Positions 35,521 through 44,344 of a stretch of 47,683 nucleotides of DNA are shown one piece after another. The translations under genes and the position numbers were made by a program. The notes under the pieces are model-generated. The model was not told the origin of the DNA. It searched no databases and saw nothing but the letters and a program-made list of their open reading frames with translations. The stretch lies in the NCBI RefSeq assembly GCF_900155685.1, contig NZ_LT732548.1, forward strand, positions 713,179 through 760,861, read 5' to 3'. How positions within the stretch are numbered: the stretch's first letter is position 1; each line of letters starts with the position of its first letter. The stretch comes from Paenibacillus bouchesdurhonensis. Its GTDB lineage: Bacteria; Bacillota; Bacilli; Paenibacillales; Paenibacillaceae.

Positions 35521-36381
35521 CTATTGTTGCAGTTGACGAAGCACAGTAATCTCCACGCGCCGATTCTTCTGGCGTCCGGCCTCGGTGGAGTTGTCTCCAT
35601 CCGGGCGGGTGTCCGCATATCCGGCATATTGGAAGCCTCTTGGATCGAGCTTCTCCGTGTCGACGAAATAGCGCAGAACGGACAAGGCTCTGGCTCCGGA
35701 CAGCTCCCAGTTATCCTTGTACTTCGAAGCATGGATGATAGGCAGATTATCCGTATGTCCTTCGATGCTGATGACTGTGTCTAAGTTGCTGAACAGGCTG
35801 GCGAGCTTAGACAACGTCTTGGCGGAGCCCTCCTTGAGCTCGGCTTTGCCCACATCGAACAGGAAACGATCGCTTAATGCAATAGAAATGCCTTTGGGCA
35901 AATCGGCTACCGTGATTTGATCCTCAAGCTCATTGTCCTCAATGTACGCTTCAATTATTTTCATTAAACTAAGAAGCTCTTCCTCCTGTTGGCGAAAGGC
36001 CAGCTCGCGCTCCGTCAACGGCCCTTGCGAGGCTTCCGGTTGAGGCGCGCTGCCTTGATTCTGATCCTGTCCCTGCGCATCCTTGCCATGGTTACCCTCT
36101 TGATTGGTGCCTTGTTCACCGGAAGAAGGAGGATTGCGATGCGTATAGCGGTCGGCGGAGCCCAGTACCCCGCTGCCATTCTCCAGAATGGAATCACCGC
36201 TCTTGAACGTTTGCTGCAGCGATGCGGTGACGACTTCATATTTTTCAATATCCAGACGGCTCATAGCATACATGATGACAAAGAAAATCAGCAGCAGCGT
36301 AATGAGATCGGCGTAAGTGATCAGCCAGCGATCCCTGGACTCGGTTCCTTCTCTCCTGCGTTGTCTGTTGCGTTGTCTCAT
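35521..36381 (-). CDS. motB: Flagellar motor stator protein MotB (MotS-like)
   Basis: 286 residues. A basic N-terminus is followed by the single transmembrane helix (about 20-42) with ion-binding Asp25 in YADLITLLLIFF, then a disordered Gln/Asn/Gly-rich linker (about 70-125) and the OmpA-like peptidoglycan-binding domain (about 155-286) with EGHTDNLP and the NWELSGARALSV and RRVEI motifs. It anchors the stator to the cell wall. The start overlaps the motA stop in ATGA fashion. The residue four after Asp25 is Leu, which could hint at sodium-type (MotS) coupling, but this is not decisive. Confidence 0.93.
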   Translation of the reverse strand: MRQRNRQRRREGTESRDRWLITYADLITLLLIFFVIMYAMSRLDIEKYEVVTASLQQTFKSGDSILENGSGVLGSADRYTHRNPPSSGEQGTNQEGNHGKDAQGQDQNQGSAPQPEASQGPLTERELAFRQQEEELLSLMKIIEAYIEDNELEDQITVADLPKGISIALSDRFLFDVGKAELKEGSAKTLSKLASLFSNLDTVISIEGHTDNLPIIHASKYKDNWELSGARALSVLRYFVDTEKLDPRGFQYAGYADTRPDGDNSTEAGRQKNRRVEITVLRQLQQ

Positions 36382-37184
36382 AAGTCTTTCTCCATAAAAG
36401 ACGTCGAAGCTGAAGATGAGGACGAAGGCGCTTCAGAATGAATATCCGTCATAAAAGACTCCATCTTCCGCCGAACGAGCATGGGGTGATTTCCATTTTG
36501 AATCGATAATACGCCTTCCAGAAGCATCTCCATACGGCTGATATCATCTTCCCCACGGGCTTTGATCTTAGAAGCAATCGGCAAAAAGATAAGGTTGGCA
36601 CTCGCGACCCCGTAAAGCGTAGCTGTAAAGGCCAGTGCAATAGAAGGCCCTAGAGCCGTAGGCTCCGTCAGACTGCCCAGAACATGAATAAGTCCCATGA
36701 CCGTGCCGATAATTCCCATCGTCGGTGCATATCCTCCAGCGGATTCGAATATTTTGGCATAGTTATCGTACTTTTGCTGGGTAGCATCCATTTCATATTC
36801 CATGATTTGTTTGATCATTTCCTGCTCCGTGCCGTCTACGACAAGCTGGATGCCTTCACGTAAATAAAGATCCGAATGATCGATGATTTTCTTCTCTAGG
36901 GAGAGGACGCCTTCGCGTCTCGCCATCGTCGCCATATCGACAATATCTTCTATTAATTGTTCCGTGTTTGCGTTCGAGGTTGTAAATGCGAGCTTCAAGG
37001 CTCGGGGAATCGTCTTTAATCTGCGCATGGGGAAGCTGATCATGACCGCAGCGAATGTGCCGCCAAAAACGATCAGCGCAGCCGTAAGCTGCATGAGGCC
37101 TCCAATTTCTCCGCCATCCCACAAAAATCCGCCAATCAAAGCGGCCAGTCCGATAATAATACCAATAATCGTTGCGATATCCAT
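36378..37184 (-). CDS. motA: Flagellar motor stator protein MotA (MotP-like)
   Basis: 268 residues, with four transmembrane helices (about 3-20, 29-50, 150-170 and 182-203) and the cytoplasmic loop carrying Arg90 (MARREGVLSLE), which contacts the rotor protein FliG. AGGYAPTMGIIGTVMGLIHVL is the conserved third helix with the Pro of the channel. It ends with a Ser-rich tail (SSSSSAS). It is first in the minus-strand pair; the ATG at 37184 has AGGAG upstream. No che or fli genes are near. Divergent from uvrB. Confidence 0.94.
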   Translation of the reverse strand: MDIATIIGIIIGLAALIGGFLWDGGEIGGLMQLTAALIVFGGTFAAVMISFPMRRLKTIPRALKLAFTTSNANTEQLIEDIVDMATMARREGVLSLEKKIIDHSDLYLREGIQLVVDGTEQEMIKQIMEYEMDATQQKYDNYAKIFESAGGYAPTMGIIGTVMGLIHVLGSLTEPTALGPSIALAFTATLYGVASANLIFLPIASKIKARGEDDISRMEMLLEGVLSIQNGNHPMLVRRKMESFMTDIHSEAPSSSSSASTSFMEKDL

Positions 37185-37217
37185 AGATTGCGACAGCTCC
37201 TATCCTATACTTACCGA

Positions 37218-37266
37218 TTGCATCCATAGGATGAAAAAGGTATAATGACATGGGAACACTCATTCC
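37218..37266 (+). promoter_or_regulatory. uvrB promoter with a LexA-like site
   Basis: TTGCAT (37218-37223), a 17-bp spacer, and TATAAT (37241-37246) form a near-consensus sigma-A promoter. GGAACACTCATTCC (37253-37266) lies over the expected start point and resembles the Gram-positive SOS box CGAAC-N4-GTTCG with about three mismatches. A second weaker promoter (TTGATT at 37328, TAGATA at 37351) lies downstream. Confidence 0.5.
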
Positions 37267-37370
37267 TATTTTGCGTAAATGTGGAATACGGGTTCTGACC
37301 ATATTGTCGGCTAAAACGTCGGGCAAGTTGATTCGTTTCTTTTAAGAACATAGATATAGGTTAATATAAT

Positions 37371-37393
37371 AAGGAGGCAGAAACCTCCTTTTT
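37371..37393 (+). terminator. Hairpin with T-run in the uvrB leader
   Basis: AAGGAGG (37371-37377) pairs with CCTCCTT (37384-37390) around CAGAAA, ending in TTTT. No plus-strand gene lies upstream, so this would be inside the uvrB 5' leader as an attenuator-like element. Confidence 0.6.
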
Positions 37394-37458
37394 GGAAATA
37401 TAAAGTTTATTTTCATTCCCTAGTATTTCATTTTAGACGATAAGGGTGATGTTGGACA

Positions 37459-39453
37459 ATGAGTGATATTGTCTTTAGCAACAATAAATTTGAAATTGTT
37501 TCCGAATTCTCTCCTCAGGGCGATCAGCCTTCGGCGATCGACGAGCTGGCTGAGGGCGTTCGTCAAGGCAAGAGACACCAGACATTGCTGGGTGCGACGG
37601 GCACTGGAAAGACGTTCACGATTGCTCAGACGATTGCCAGACTTGGTCGTCCAACGCTCGTTATCGCGCATAATAAGACGCTGGCCGCTCAGCTTGCGAG
37701 CGAGTTCAAAGAATTCTTTCCGAACAACTCCGTAGATTACTTCGTCAGCTATTATGACTACTATCAGCCGGAAGCTTACATTCCATCCTCCGACACTTAC
37801 ATTGAGAAAGATTCCAGTATCAACGAAGAAATTGATAAGCTTCGGCACTCTGCCACGAGCTCACTGTTTGAGCGGCGCGATGTTATTATCGTAGCCAGCG
37901 TATCCTGCATTTATGGTCTCGGTTCTCCGATGGAGTACCGTGATCTTGTGCTTTCTTTGCGAGTCGGCATGGAGCGTCCGCGCAATCAGATTTTGAGTCG
38001 TCTCGTGGATATCCAGTATCAGCGGAACGATATCAACTTCGTGCGCGGGACGTTTCGTGTTCGCGGGGACGTGCTGGAGATATTCCCGGCATCCAAGGGA
38101 GAGCAGGCGGTACGGATTGAATTTTTCGGCGATGAGATCGAGCGGATTACGGAGATTGACGTGCTGACCGGAGAGTTGGTCGGCGAACGCGAGCACGTGG
38201 CTATTTTTCCGGCGTCTCACTTCGTAACCCAGGAAGAAACGATACGCATCGCGATCAAGAATATCGAACGAGAGCTGGAAGAGCAGCTTGAGTTGTTCCG
38301 GTCACAGGGCAAGCTGCTGGAAGCCCAGCGGCTGGAGCAGCGTACGCGGTATGATCTTGAAATGATGAAGGAAGTCGGATTTTGCTCGGGGATCGAGAAC
38401 TATTCCGGGCCGCTGACCTTTAGGGAGCGGGGGGCTACCCCGTATACCTTGCTGGATTATTTTCCGGATGACTTGCTGATTGTGGTAGATGAGTCTCACG
38501 TTACATTGCCGCAAATTAGAGCGATGTATAATGGTGACCAGGCGCGGAAAACGGTGCTTGTAGAGCATGGCTTTCGTTTGCCGTCGGCGCTGGATAACCG
38601 TCCGCTGAAGTTCGAGGAGTTCGAGGAGAAGGCGAATCAGCTAATTTACGTATCTGCAACGCCCGGTCCTTACGAGATTGAACATACGGATAAAATGGTA
38701 GAGCAAATTATCCGGCCGACGGGGCTCTTGGATCCGATCATTGAGGTACGCCCAACGAAGGGACAGATTGATGATTTGATCGGCGAGATTCGGGATCGTT
38801 TGGAGAAGGATGAGCGGGTGCTGGTCACGACATTGACGAAGAAAATGGCCGAAGATTTGACCGATTACTTGAAGGAGATCGGCATTAAGGTGCGCTACCT
38901 CCACTCCGACATTAAGACGCTGGAGCGGATGAGCATCCTCCGGGATTTGCGGCTTGGCACCTTCCATGTGCTCGTCGGCATCAACCTTTTGCGGGAGGGC
39001 CTCGATTTGCCAGAGGTGTCGCTCGTGGCGATATTGGATGCGGATAAGGAAGGCTTCCTTCGTTCCGAGCGTTCCTTGATTCAGACAATTGGCCGGGCTG
39101 CGCGGAACTCCGAGGGACGCGTGCTCATGTATGGCGACCAGATTACAGAGTCTATGGATAAAGCGATCAAGGAGACGGAGCGCCGCCGTGAGATTCAGAT
39201 TGCTTATAACGAGAAGCATGGAATTACGCCGCAGACAATCCGTAAAAAGGTTCGCGATGTGATCGAAGCTACCCGAGTGGCTGAGAGCAAGAGTGAGTAC
39301 CTGACTGATGTCGGCAAGGGCAAAATGTCCAAGCGCGATCGCCAGGCGATGATCGGACGTTTGGAGGTAGAAATGAAGGAAGCGGCCAAGAACCTGCAAT
39401 TCGAACGCGCCGCAGAGCTGCGTGATGCTATTCTCGAGCTCAAGGCGGAGTAA
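37459..39453 (+). CDS. uvrB: Excinuclease ABC subunit B
   Basis: DNA-damage verification helicase of nucleotide excision repair, loaded by UvrA and then binding UvrC. It has 664 residues, the usual length. Walker A is GATGTGKT (45-52); the beta-hairpin that is inserted between strands is in [20 protein letters not shown]; helicase motifs include VVDESH, VSATPG and QTIGRAARN; the UVR domain near the C-terminus ([22 protein letters not shown]) is the UvrC contact. The ATG at 37459 sits after GTGATG-rich leader, and the AAGGGTGATG ribosome site is at about 37443-37452. Followed by uvrA after 135 bp. Confidence 0.98.
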   Translation: MSDIVFSNNKFEIVSEFSPQGDQPSAIDELAEGVRQGKRHQTLLGATGTGKTFTIAQTIARLGRPTLVIAHNKTLAAQLASEFKEFFPNNSVDYFVSYYDYYQPEAYIPSSDTYIEKDSSINEEIDKLRHSATSSLFERRDVIIVASVSCIYGLGSPMEYRDLVLSLRVGMERPRNQILSRLVDIQYQRNDINFVRGTFRVRGDVLEIFPASKGEQAVRIEFFGDEIERITEIDVLTGELVGEREHVAIFPASHFVTQEETIRIAIKNIERELEEQLELFRSQGKLLEAQRLEQRTRYDLEMMKEVGFCSGIENYSGPLTFRERGATPYTLLDYFPDDLLIVVDESHVTLPQIRAMYNGDQARKTVLVEHGFRLPSALDNRPLKFEEFEEKANQLIYVSATPGPYEIEHTDKMVEQIIRPTGLLDPIIEVRPTKGQIDDLIGEIRDRLEKDERVLVTTLTKKMAEDLTDYLKEIGIKVRYLHSDIKTLERMSILRDLRLGTFHVLVGINLLREGLDLPEVSLVAILDADKEGFLRSERSLIQTIGRAARNSEGRVLMYGDQITESMDKAIKETERRREIQIAYNEKHGITPQTIRKKVRDVIEATRVAESKSEYLTDVGKGKMSKRDRQAMIGRLEVEMKEAAKNLQFERAAELRDAILELKAE

Positions 39454-39588
39454 ATTAACGAAGCCGCGATCTAAACATCAGAACAGGAAACGGAAAACAA
39501 TAGCGGTCGGAGTAACGTTTCCAGGCGCAGTTGCCTGTATCTATAATAGTTAATAGCAATTTATATAGTATCAAGGAGATGAAATCTA

Positions 39589-42447
39589 TTGGCCAGTGAG
39601 AATATAGTCATTAAAGGTGCAAGAGCGCACAACTTAAAAAATATAGATATCACGATTCCGCGGGACAAGTTCGTAGTTCTGACTGGGCTCAGCGGATCCG
39701 GAAAATCCTCTCTGGCATTTGATACGATTTATGCGGAAGGGCAGCGCCGATACGTAGAGTCGCTCTCCGCTTATGCGCGTCAATTTTTGGGTCAAATGGA
39801 GAAGCCGGATGTGGACTCCATTGAGGGCTTGTCCCCAGCGATTTCGATCGATCAGAAGACGACGAGCCGGAATCCACGATCCACGGTAGGCACGGTAACG
39901 GAAATCTATGACTATTTGCGGTTATTGTTTGCCAGGATCGGCCATCCTCATTGTCCCGAGCACGGCATCGAGATTACTTCGCAAACCGTCGAGCAAATGG
40001 TAGACCGGATTATGCAATATCCGGAGAGGACGAGACTGCAGATCTTATCGCCCGTAATTTCGGGCAAGAAGGGCGAGCACAAAAGCCTGTTTACCGAAAT
40101 CGCGAAACAGGGCTTCGTTCGGGTGCGGGTCGATGGAGAGCAGCGCGATCTTTCGGAGAAGATCGAGCTGGAGAAGAATAAGAAGCATTCGATTGAAGTG
40201 ATCGTCGATCGAATTATTGTTAAGGAAGATGTACGAAGCCGGCTGGCAGACTCGATCGAAACGGCACTAAAAATGTCAGGTGGACAACTGCTCGTCGATA
40301 TTATCGGCCAGGAGGAGCTGCGCTTCAGCTCTAATTTTGCTTGTCCGATCTGCGGCTTCAGCATTGAGGAGCTGTCTCCGCGGATGTTCTCTTTTAACAG
40401 TCCATTCGGAGCTTGTACGGAATGCGACGGCCTCGGCGCAAAAATGATCATTGACCCGGATTTGCTTATTCCAAATCCAAATAAGAGTATTGAAGCCGGC
40501 GCGTTTGAAGCTTGGGCGGGAAGTACGTCCAACTACTATCCGCAATTTTTGAAATCGGTATGCGAGCATTATGGTATTCCGCAGGATGTACCGGTTAGCG
40601 AATTAACGAAGGAACAAATGGATACGCTTCTGTATGGAACTGGAGACACCAAAATTCGCTTCCGTTATCAGAATGATTTTGGCATGAGCAAGGATGCTTA
40701 CGTGACGTTTGAGGGGATCGTGCATAATTTAGAGCGGCGGTACCGGGATACGTCCTCCGAAGGCATTCGCGAATTCATTGAAGAATTTATGGGCTCCAAG
40801 CCATGTGGGACATGTAAAGGGCACCGCCTCAAGAAGGAAAGCTTGGCGGTGACGATCAATGATCAGAATATGGCTTTTGTGACCAGTCTATCGATTGGAG
40901 AGGCGAGAGATTTCTTTGATGGTCTAAGCTTGAGTGAGAAAGAGATGACCATCGCGAATATGATTCTCAAGGAAATCAACAGTCGTCTTGGATTCCTAGT
41001 GAATGTCGGTCTAGACTATTTGACGCTAAGCCGCGCAGCTGGGACGTTGTCCGGGGGCGAGGCACAACGAATCAGGCTGGCTACACAGATCGGCTCGAGC
41101 CTTATGGGTGTGCTGTATATTTTGGACGAGCCGAGTATCGGACTTCATCAGAGAGACAACGATCGCTTGATTACTACGCTTGCCCATATGCGGGATCTTG
41201 GAAATACGCTAATCGTTGTTGAACATGACGAGGATACGATGATGGCTGCCGATTATATTATCGATATCGGCCCTGGTGCGGGCTTGCATGGCGGCCAAGT
41301 TGTTGCGCAAGGAACGCCGACGGAAGTGATGGAGGATCCAAACTCGCTTACGGGTCAATATTTAAGTGGCAAGAAGTTCATTCCGGTGAATCCGGAGCGG
41401 CGGAAGCCGAACGGTCGTTGGCTTGAGATTAAGGGAGCGAAGGAGAACAATCTCAAGAATATTAACGTGAAGTTCCCGATTGGCGTATTTACTGCAGTTA
41501 CAGGAGTGTCGGGATCAGGGAAATCTACGCTGGTCAATGAAATTCTGTATAAAACATTAGCCCGCGATTTGAACCGAGCCAAAGTGCGTCCGGGGCAATA
41601 TCGGGAGATCAAAGGGCTCGAGCATGTCGAGAAGGTCGTTGATATTGATCAATCCCCGATCGGCCGAACGCCGCGTTCGAACCCTGCGACCTATACGGGA
41701 GTATTTGATGATATTCGCGACCTCTTCTCCCAGACTTCAGAAGCGAAAATTCGCGGCTACAAGAAGGGACGCTTCAGTTTCAATATTAAGGGAGGCCGTT
41801 GTGAAGCGTGCCGTGGCGACGGGATCATCAAAATTGAGATGCACTTCTTGCCGGATGTTTACGTGCCTTGCGAAGTATGTAAGGGAAAAAGATATAATCG
41901 CGAGACGCTGGAAGTGAAATATAAGAACAAAAGCATTGCCGATGTGCTGGAGATGACGGTAGAGGTAGCAACAGACTTCTTCCAAAACATTCCGAAAATT
42001 CACCGCAAGCTGCAAACTCTGCTTGATGTCGGACTAGGCTACATTAAATTGGGACAGCCTGCTACGACGTTATCTGGTGGGGAAGCACAGCGGGTGAAGC
42101 TTGCCTCCGAGCTTTATCGCCGCAGTACGGGCAAGACGATCTATATTCTGGACGAGCCGACGACGGGGCTGCATGTCGATGATATCGACCGCCTGCTTAA
42201 CGTGCTCCATCGATTGGTGGATTCAGGAGAGACGGTGCTTGTCATTGAGCACAATCTGGACGTCATCAAGACGGCGGATTACCTCGTCGATCTCGGCCCT
42301 GAAGGGGGCAACGGAGGCGGCACGATTATTGGTACAGGTACGCCAGAAGAGATTGCCAAGAATGAGCAGTCCTATACAGGCCGTTACTTGAAGCCTGTTT
42401 TGGAGCGTGATACGAAGCGAACCCAGGAGCTGCAGCTTCAGGGCTGA
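39589..42447 (+). CDS. uvrA: Excinuclease ABC subunit A
   Basis: Damage-recognition ATPase of nucleotide excision repair; 952 residues with two ABC modules. The first P-loop is GLSGSGKS (33-40) and the second GVSGSGKS near 640, both ABC signatures read LSGGEAQR, and zinc-binding Cys sets are CPICGFS...CTECDG and CEACRGDG...CEVCKGKRY. The start is TTG 39589 with AAGGAG at 39573-39578. The N-terminus [18 protein letters not shown] is the family standard. Possible -10 TATAAT at 39542-39547 upstream, with a weak -35. Strong terminator downstream. Confidence 0.98.
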   Translation: MASENIVIKGARAHNLKNIDITIPRDKFVVLTGLSGSGKSSLAFDTIYAEGQRRYVESLSAYARQFLGQMEKPDVDSIEGLSPAISIDQKTTSRNPRSTVGTVTEIYDYLRLLFARIGHPHCPEHGIEITSQTVEQMVDRIMQYPERTRLQILSPVISGKKGEHKSLFTEIAKQGFVRVRVDGEQRDLSEKIELEKNKKHSIEVIVDRIIVKEDVRSRLADSIETALKMSGGQLLVDIIGQEELRFSSNFACPICGFSIEELSPRMFSFNSPFGACTECDGLGAKMIIDPDLLIPNPNKSIEAGAFEAWAGSTSNYYPQFLKSVCEHYGIPQDVPVSELTKEQMDTLLYGTGDTKIRFRYQNDFGMSKDAYVTFEGIVHNLERRYRDTSSEGIREFIEEFMGSKPCGTCKGHRLKKESLAVTINDQNMAFVTSLSIGEARDFFDGLSLSEKEMTIANMILKEINSRLGFLVNVGLDYLTLSRAAGTLSGGEAQRIRLATQIGSSLMGVLYILDEPSIGLHQRDNDRLITTLAHMRDLGNTLIVVEHDEDTMMAADYIIDIGPGAGLHGGQVVAQGTPTEVMEDPNSLTGQYLSGKKFIPVNPERRKPNGRWLEIKGAKENNLKNINVKFPIGVFTAVTGVSGSGKSTLVNEILYKTLARDLNRAKVRPGQYREIKGLEHVEKVVDIDQSPIGRTPRSNPATYTGVFDDIRDLFSQTSEAKIRGYKKGRFSFNIKGGRCEACRGDGIIKIEMHFLPDVYVPCEVCKGKRYNRETLEVKYKNKSIADVLEMTVEVATDFFQNIPKIHRKLQTLLDVGLGYIKLGQPATTLSGGEAQRVKLASELYRRSTGKTIYILDEPTTGLHVDDIDRLLNVLHRLVDSGETVLVIEHNLDVIKTADYLVDLGPEGGNGGGTIIGTGTPEEIAKNEQSYTGRYLKPVLERDTKRTQELQLQG

Positions 42448-42579
42448 AACTGCTGTTAGACTATGAGTGCGGCGCTAACACTGTGCGCTAGCAGCGTCGC
42501 ACGGTGGCGAACGCGGTGGCGAACATAGAGGTTAAATGATGTGAGATTCATGAGTCTGTAATCTCGTTAATCTAACGTA

Positions 42580-42622
42580 TAACCCCCGGATTCACTTTTC
42601 GTGAGTCAGGGGGTATTTTTTA
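42580..42622 (+). terminator. Intrinsic terminator of uvrA
   Basis: ACCCCC...TTCAC and GTGAGTC...GGGGGT pair around TTTTC, followed by six T. It is preceded by a duplicated CGGTGGCGAAC at about 42502-42524. Confidence 0.85.
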
Positions 42623-42677
42623 GAGTAGAAGAGGTATAAAGACGTGGACGGTATCTCTTGAATTACTTCGTTCATGC

Positions 42678-42874
42678 ATGTTAACTGGATTAGAGGTAAT
42701 TAAAGCGTGGCCATTGGTGCAAAATGTACGATTAGTTGGATTTCGTGTCCTTAGATAAGCTTTGTAGATAAGCATGGTTACTAAGGTGTTGTTTTAAGTT
42801 CATCAAATCCAACAATTTCACAGAAACTAGCGCTACGCTCTAAAATAAATACATTAAATCACACTAAATTCGGA
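42678..42874. repeat. Dispersed four-unit palindromic element, copy 5 (diverged)
   Basis: About 197 bp with direct units TTAACTGGATTAGAGGTAAT (42678) and TTAGTTGGATTTCGTGTCCT (about 42732), and inverted units AAATCCAACA (about 42803) and ACATTAAATCACACTAAATT (about 42850-42870). It is the most diverged copy. The stretch to 43087 shows nothing else clear. Confidence 0.65.
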
Positions 42875-43123
42875 TACAGAGAGATATAAAGTCCGGAGAA
42901 AGAGAGACATACCATAAAAAGGCCATCTTTGACGGCGGGTTATAGTTGAGAGTCGTAAAAGTCAAGGAAACTAGTTACTTTATTTCAGTAAACCAGCCCT
43001 AAATATTGTCTAAATTGTGACAAATGCGATTTTTATTTGCTGTTCCCCTTGCATCCGCGCCATAGGGAAGATAACATATAGGGAGATGTGTATATACGTG
43101 ATTTTTTAGAAGGGGGTTACGGC

Positions 43124-43336
43124 ATGCGACTGCTCGCAGAAGCGGCAGGAAATACATCAAACTTTAACGGTTTCGATATTTTTATGCTGCTGTTTACAGT
43201 AATTATTTTGATCGGCGTGGTTCGCCTGATGGTCGCTCGTCCGAAGAAGAATTTATTTGCAATCGGTTTCGGCATCGTAAGTTTGCTCGTTTTCCTGGCA
43301 TCGGATGCTGTGATGATTAGCAGCTGGTTTAAATAA
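43124..43336 (+). CDS. Small membrane protein, DUF2759-like
   Basis: 70 residues from ATG 43124 with AGAAGGGGG 7 nt upstream; the in-frame earlier start at 43088 lacks a ribosome site. It has two transmembrane helices (about 19-35 and 44-62) with a positively charged loop, LMVARPKKNLFAIGFGIVSL, which resembles the small DUF2759 (YqgW-like) proteins of Bacilli. The function is unknown. It is alone between two terminators. Confidence 0.75.
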   Translation: MRLLAEAAGNTSNFNGFDIFMLLFTVIILIGVVRLMVARPKKNLFAIGFGIVSLLVFLASDAVMISSWFK

Positions 43337-43354
43337 ATACGAAATGAGCAGAAG

Positions 43355-43387
43355 ACACTTTGTTTCGTAACGGAACAGGGTGTTTTT
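43355..43387 (+). terminator. Intrinsic terminator after the DUF2759-like gene
   Basis: ACACTTTGTTTC (43355-43366) pairs with GGAACAGGGTGT (43372-43383) with several G-U pairs, loop GTAAC, then six T. Confidence 0.85.
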
Positions 43388-44121
43388 TCAATTGAAGGAT
43401 TGTACATAAAAATAATGCTATAAAAGATGAAAAGGTGAACGCAGGTATTAGATGCAAGCAAAGGAGTACATTGATTCTGAAAAGGCGGTTGCTATCCGGT
43501 TCTTTTATATTTCAAGGTACTTATAATCGAACCCGTTGAGCATGTGGTCGACCGACCGCCGTCATGCAGCAAAGCACCGTTCGCTAGGAACTACACGCTG
43601 CGCGCTGCGGCTGCCCGATACGCCATGCTAGAGTCGAACTGAGTATTCCATTGCCTGTTGTCTTCATTCCTATATAAACTCAAGTGATCCCGCCTGCCAC
43701 TTTCATGAGCAAATATTTGTGCTCTCCCGTTCGGAAGCAGCATTATGTTAGTAGGTGTGTCCAATTAGTGGGGAATTGGGGCGCTATTGTTCAAGCGAAT
43801 CCATCCTTACATGCAAATCCATTCTATGTATACATTTCATTTTATTTGCTTGCGTATACATATTAATTGCTTAACTTTCACAGCCTGCAATCGGTAAATA
43901 AGTCTTAATGTTACTAAGCAGCCACCCAATCCGGCATATTGTATTTGGAAATTATGAATTCGAACACACTGTCTTGTGGCGGGTCAAATGCTGGGAATGT
44001 GTATGAAAAGTCGAACACAATCTCTAAAAAAGCAGCTTGTAGTAGTATGGCATCAGATTGTGAAGGGGAATTATACGACAATACAGTACATACATCGTTG
44101 TGGAATAAACGAAATGAAACG
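43388..44121. other. Non-coding stretch before the peptide system
   Basis: About 730 bp without a credible gene. Open frames here (for example 43939-44169) have no ribosome site or recognisable protein. It includes a second copy of a 27-bp repeat at 43559-43585 (CCGTCATGCAGCAAAGCACC then GTTCGCT). The composition becomes AT-rich from about 43.7 kb onward. Confidence 0.5.
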
Positions 44122-44167
44122 AAACAAACCCATCGTGTAGGAGGTGCTCCTAATGATGGGTTTGTTT
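44122..44167 (-). terminator. Long hairpin ending the peptide-regulator transcript
   Basis: AAACAAACCCATC (44122-44134) pairs perfectly with GATGGGTTTGTTT (44155-44167); an inner TAGGAG/CTCCTA stem adds six pairs. Read on minus, the right arm ends TTTGTTT and is followed by CGTTTCATTTCG. It lies 57 bp past the peptide stop. Confidence 0.75.
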
Positions 44168-44224
44168 GATGCAATCTTCTAAATGCGTTCGTATGAATAT
44201 GGGCTTTAGAGATGGGATGTAGTT

Positions 44225-44344
44225 CTACCCTCCATGCAGTCCTCCATAGCTACTAATTTTATTATCTGAGGAGAATTGGATAGGAATAAACAAAGCAAAG
44301 GCAAAGCTAGCTGTCAAAAGAGATACTAGGATTTTTTTCTTCAT
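44225..44344 (-). CDS. Secreted signal-peptide precursor (candidate quorum-sensing pheromone)
   Basis: 39 codons. It begins with MKKK, has a hydrophobic core of about 17 residues (ILVSLLTASFAFALFIP) and ends with SSDNK then ISSYGGLHGG, the stop following immediately. The basic start plus hydrophobic core is a Sec signal, and the mature signal is probably the last 6-9 residues, which are exposed after cleavage. AAAGGAG lies 9 nt before the ATG, a near-ideal ribosome site. It overlaps the 3' end of the TPR regulator gene by 38 bp in another frame. This layout is that of AimR/AimP, PlcR/PapR and Rap/Phr pairs, in which a small peptide made by the downstream gene is secreted, processed, imported by an oligopeptide permease and bound by the TPR regulator. 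The Gly-Gly end resembles AimP-like (Alo) peptides of Paenibacillus. The mature form is a prediction. Confidence 0.85.
   Translation of the reverse strand: MKKKILVSLLTASFAFALFIPIQFSSDNKISSYGGLHGG

Noticed and set aside
43939..44169. 76-codon plus-strand open frame near the peptide gene
   Set aside because: It runs through the terminator hairpin, lacks a ribosome site and has no signal sequence.
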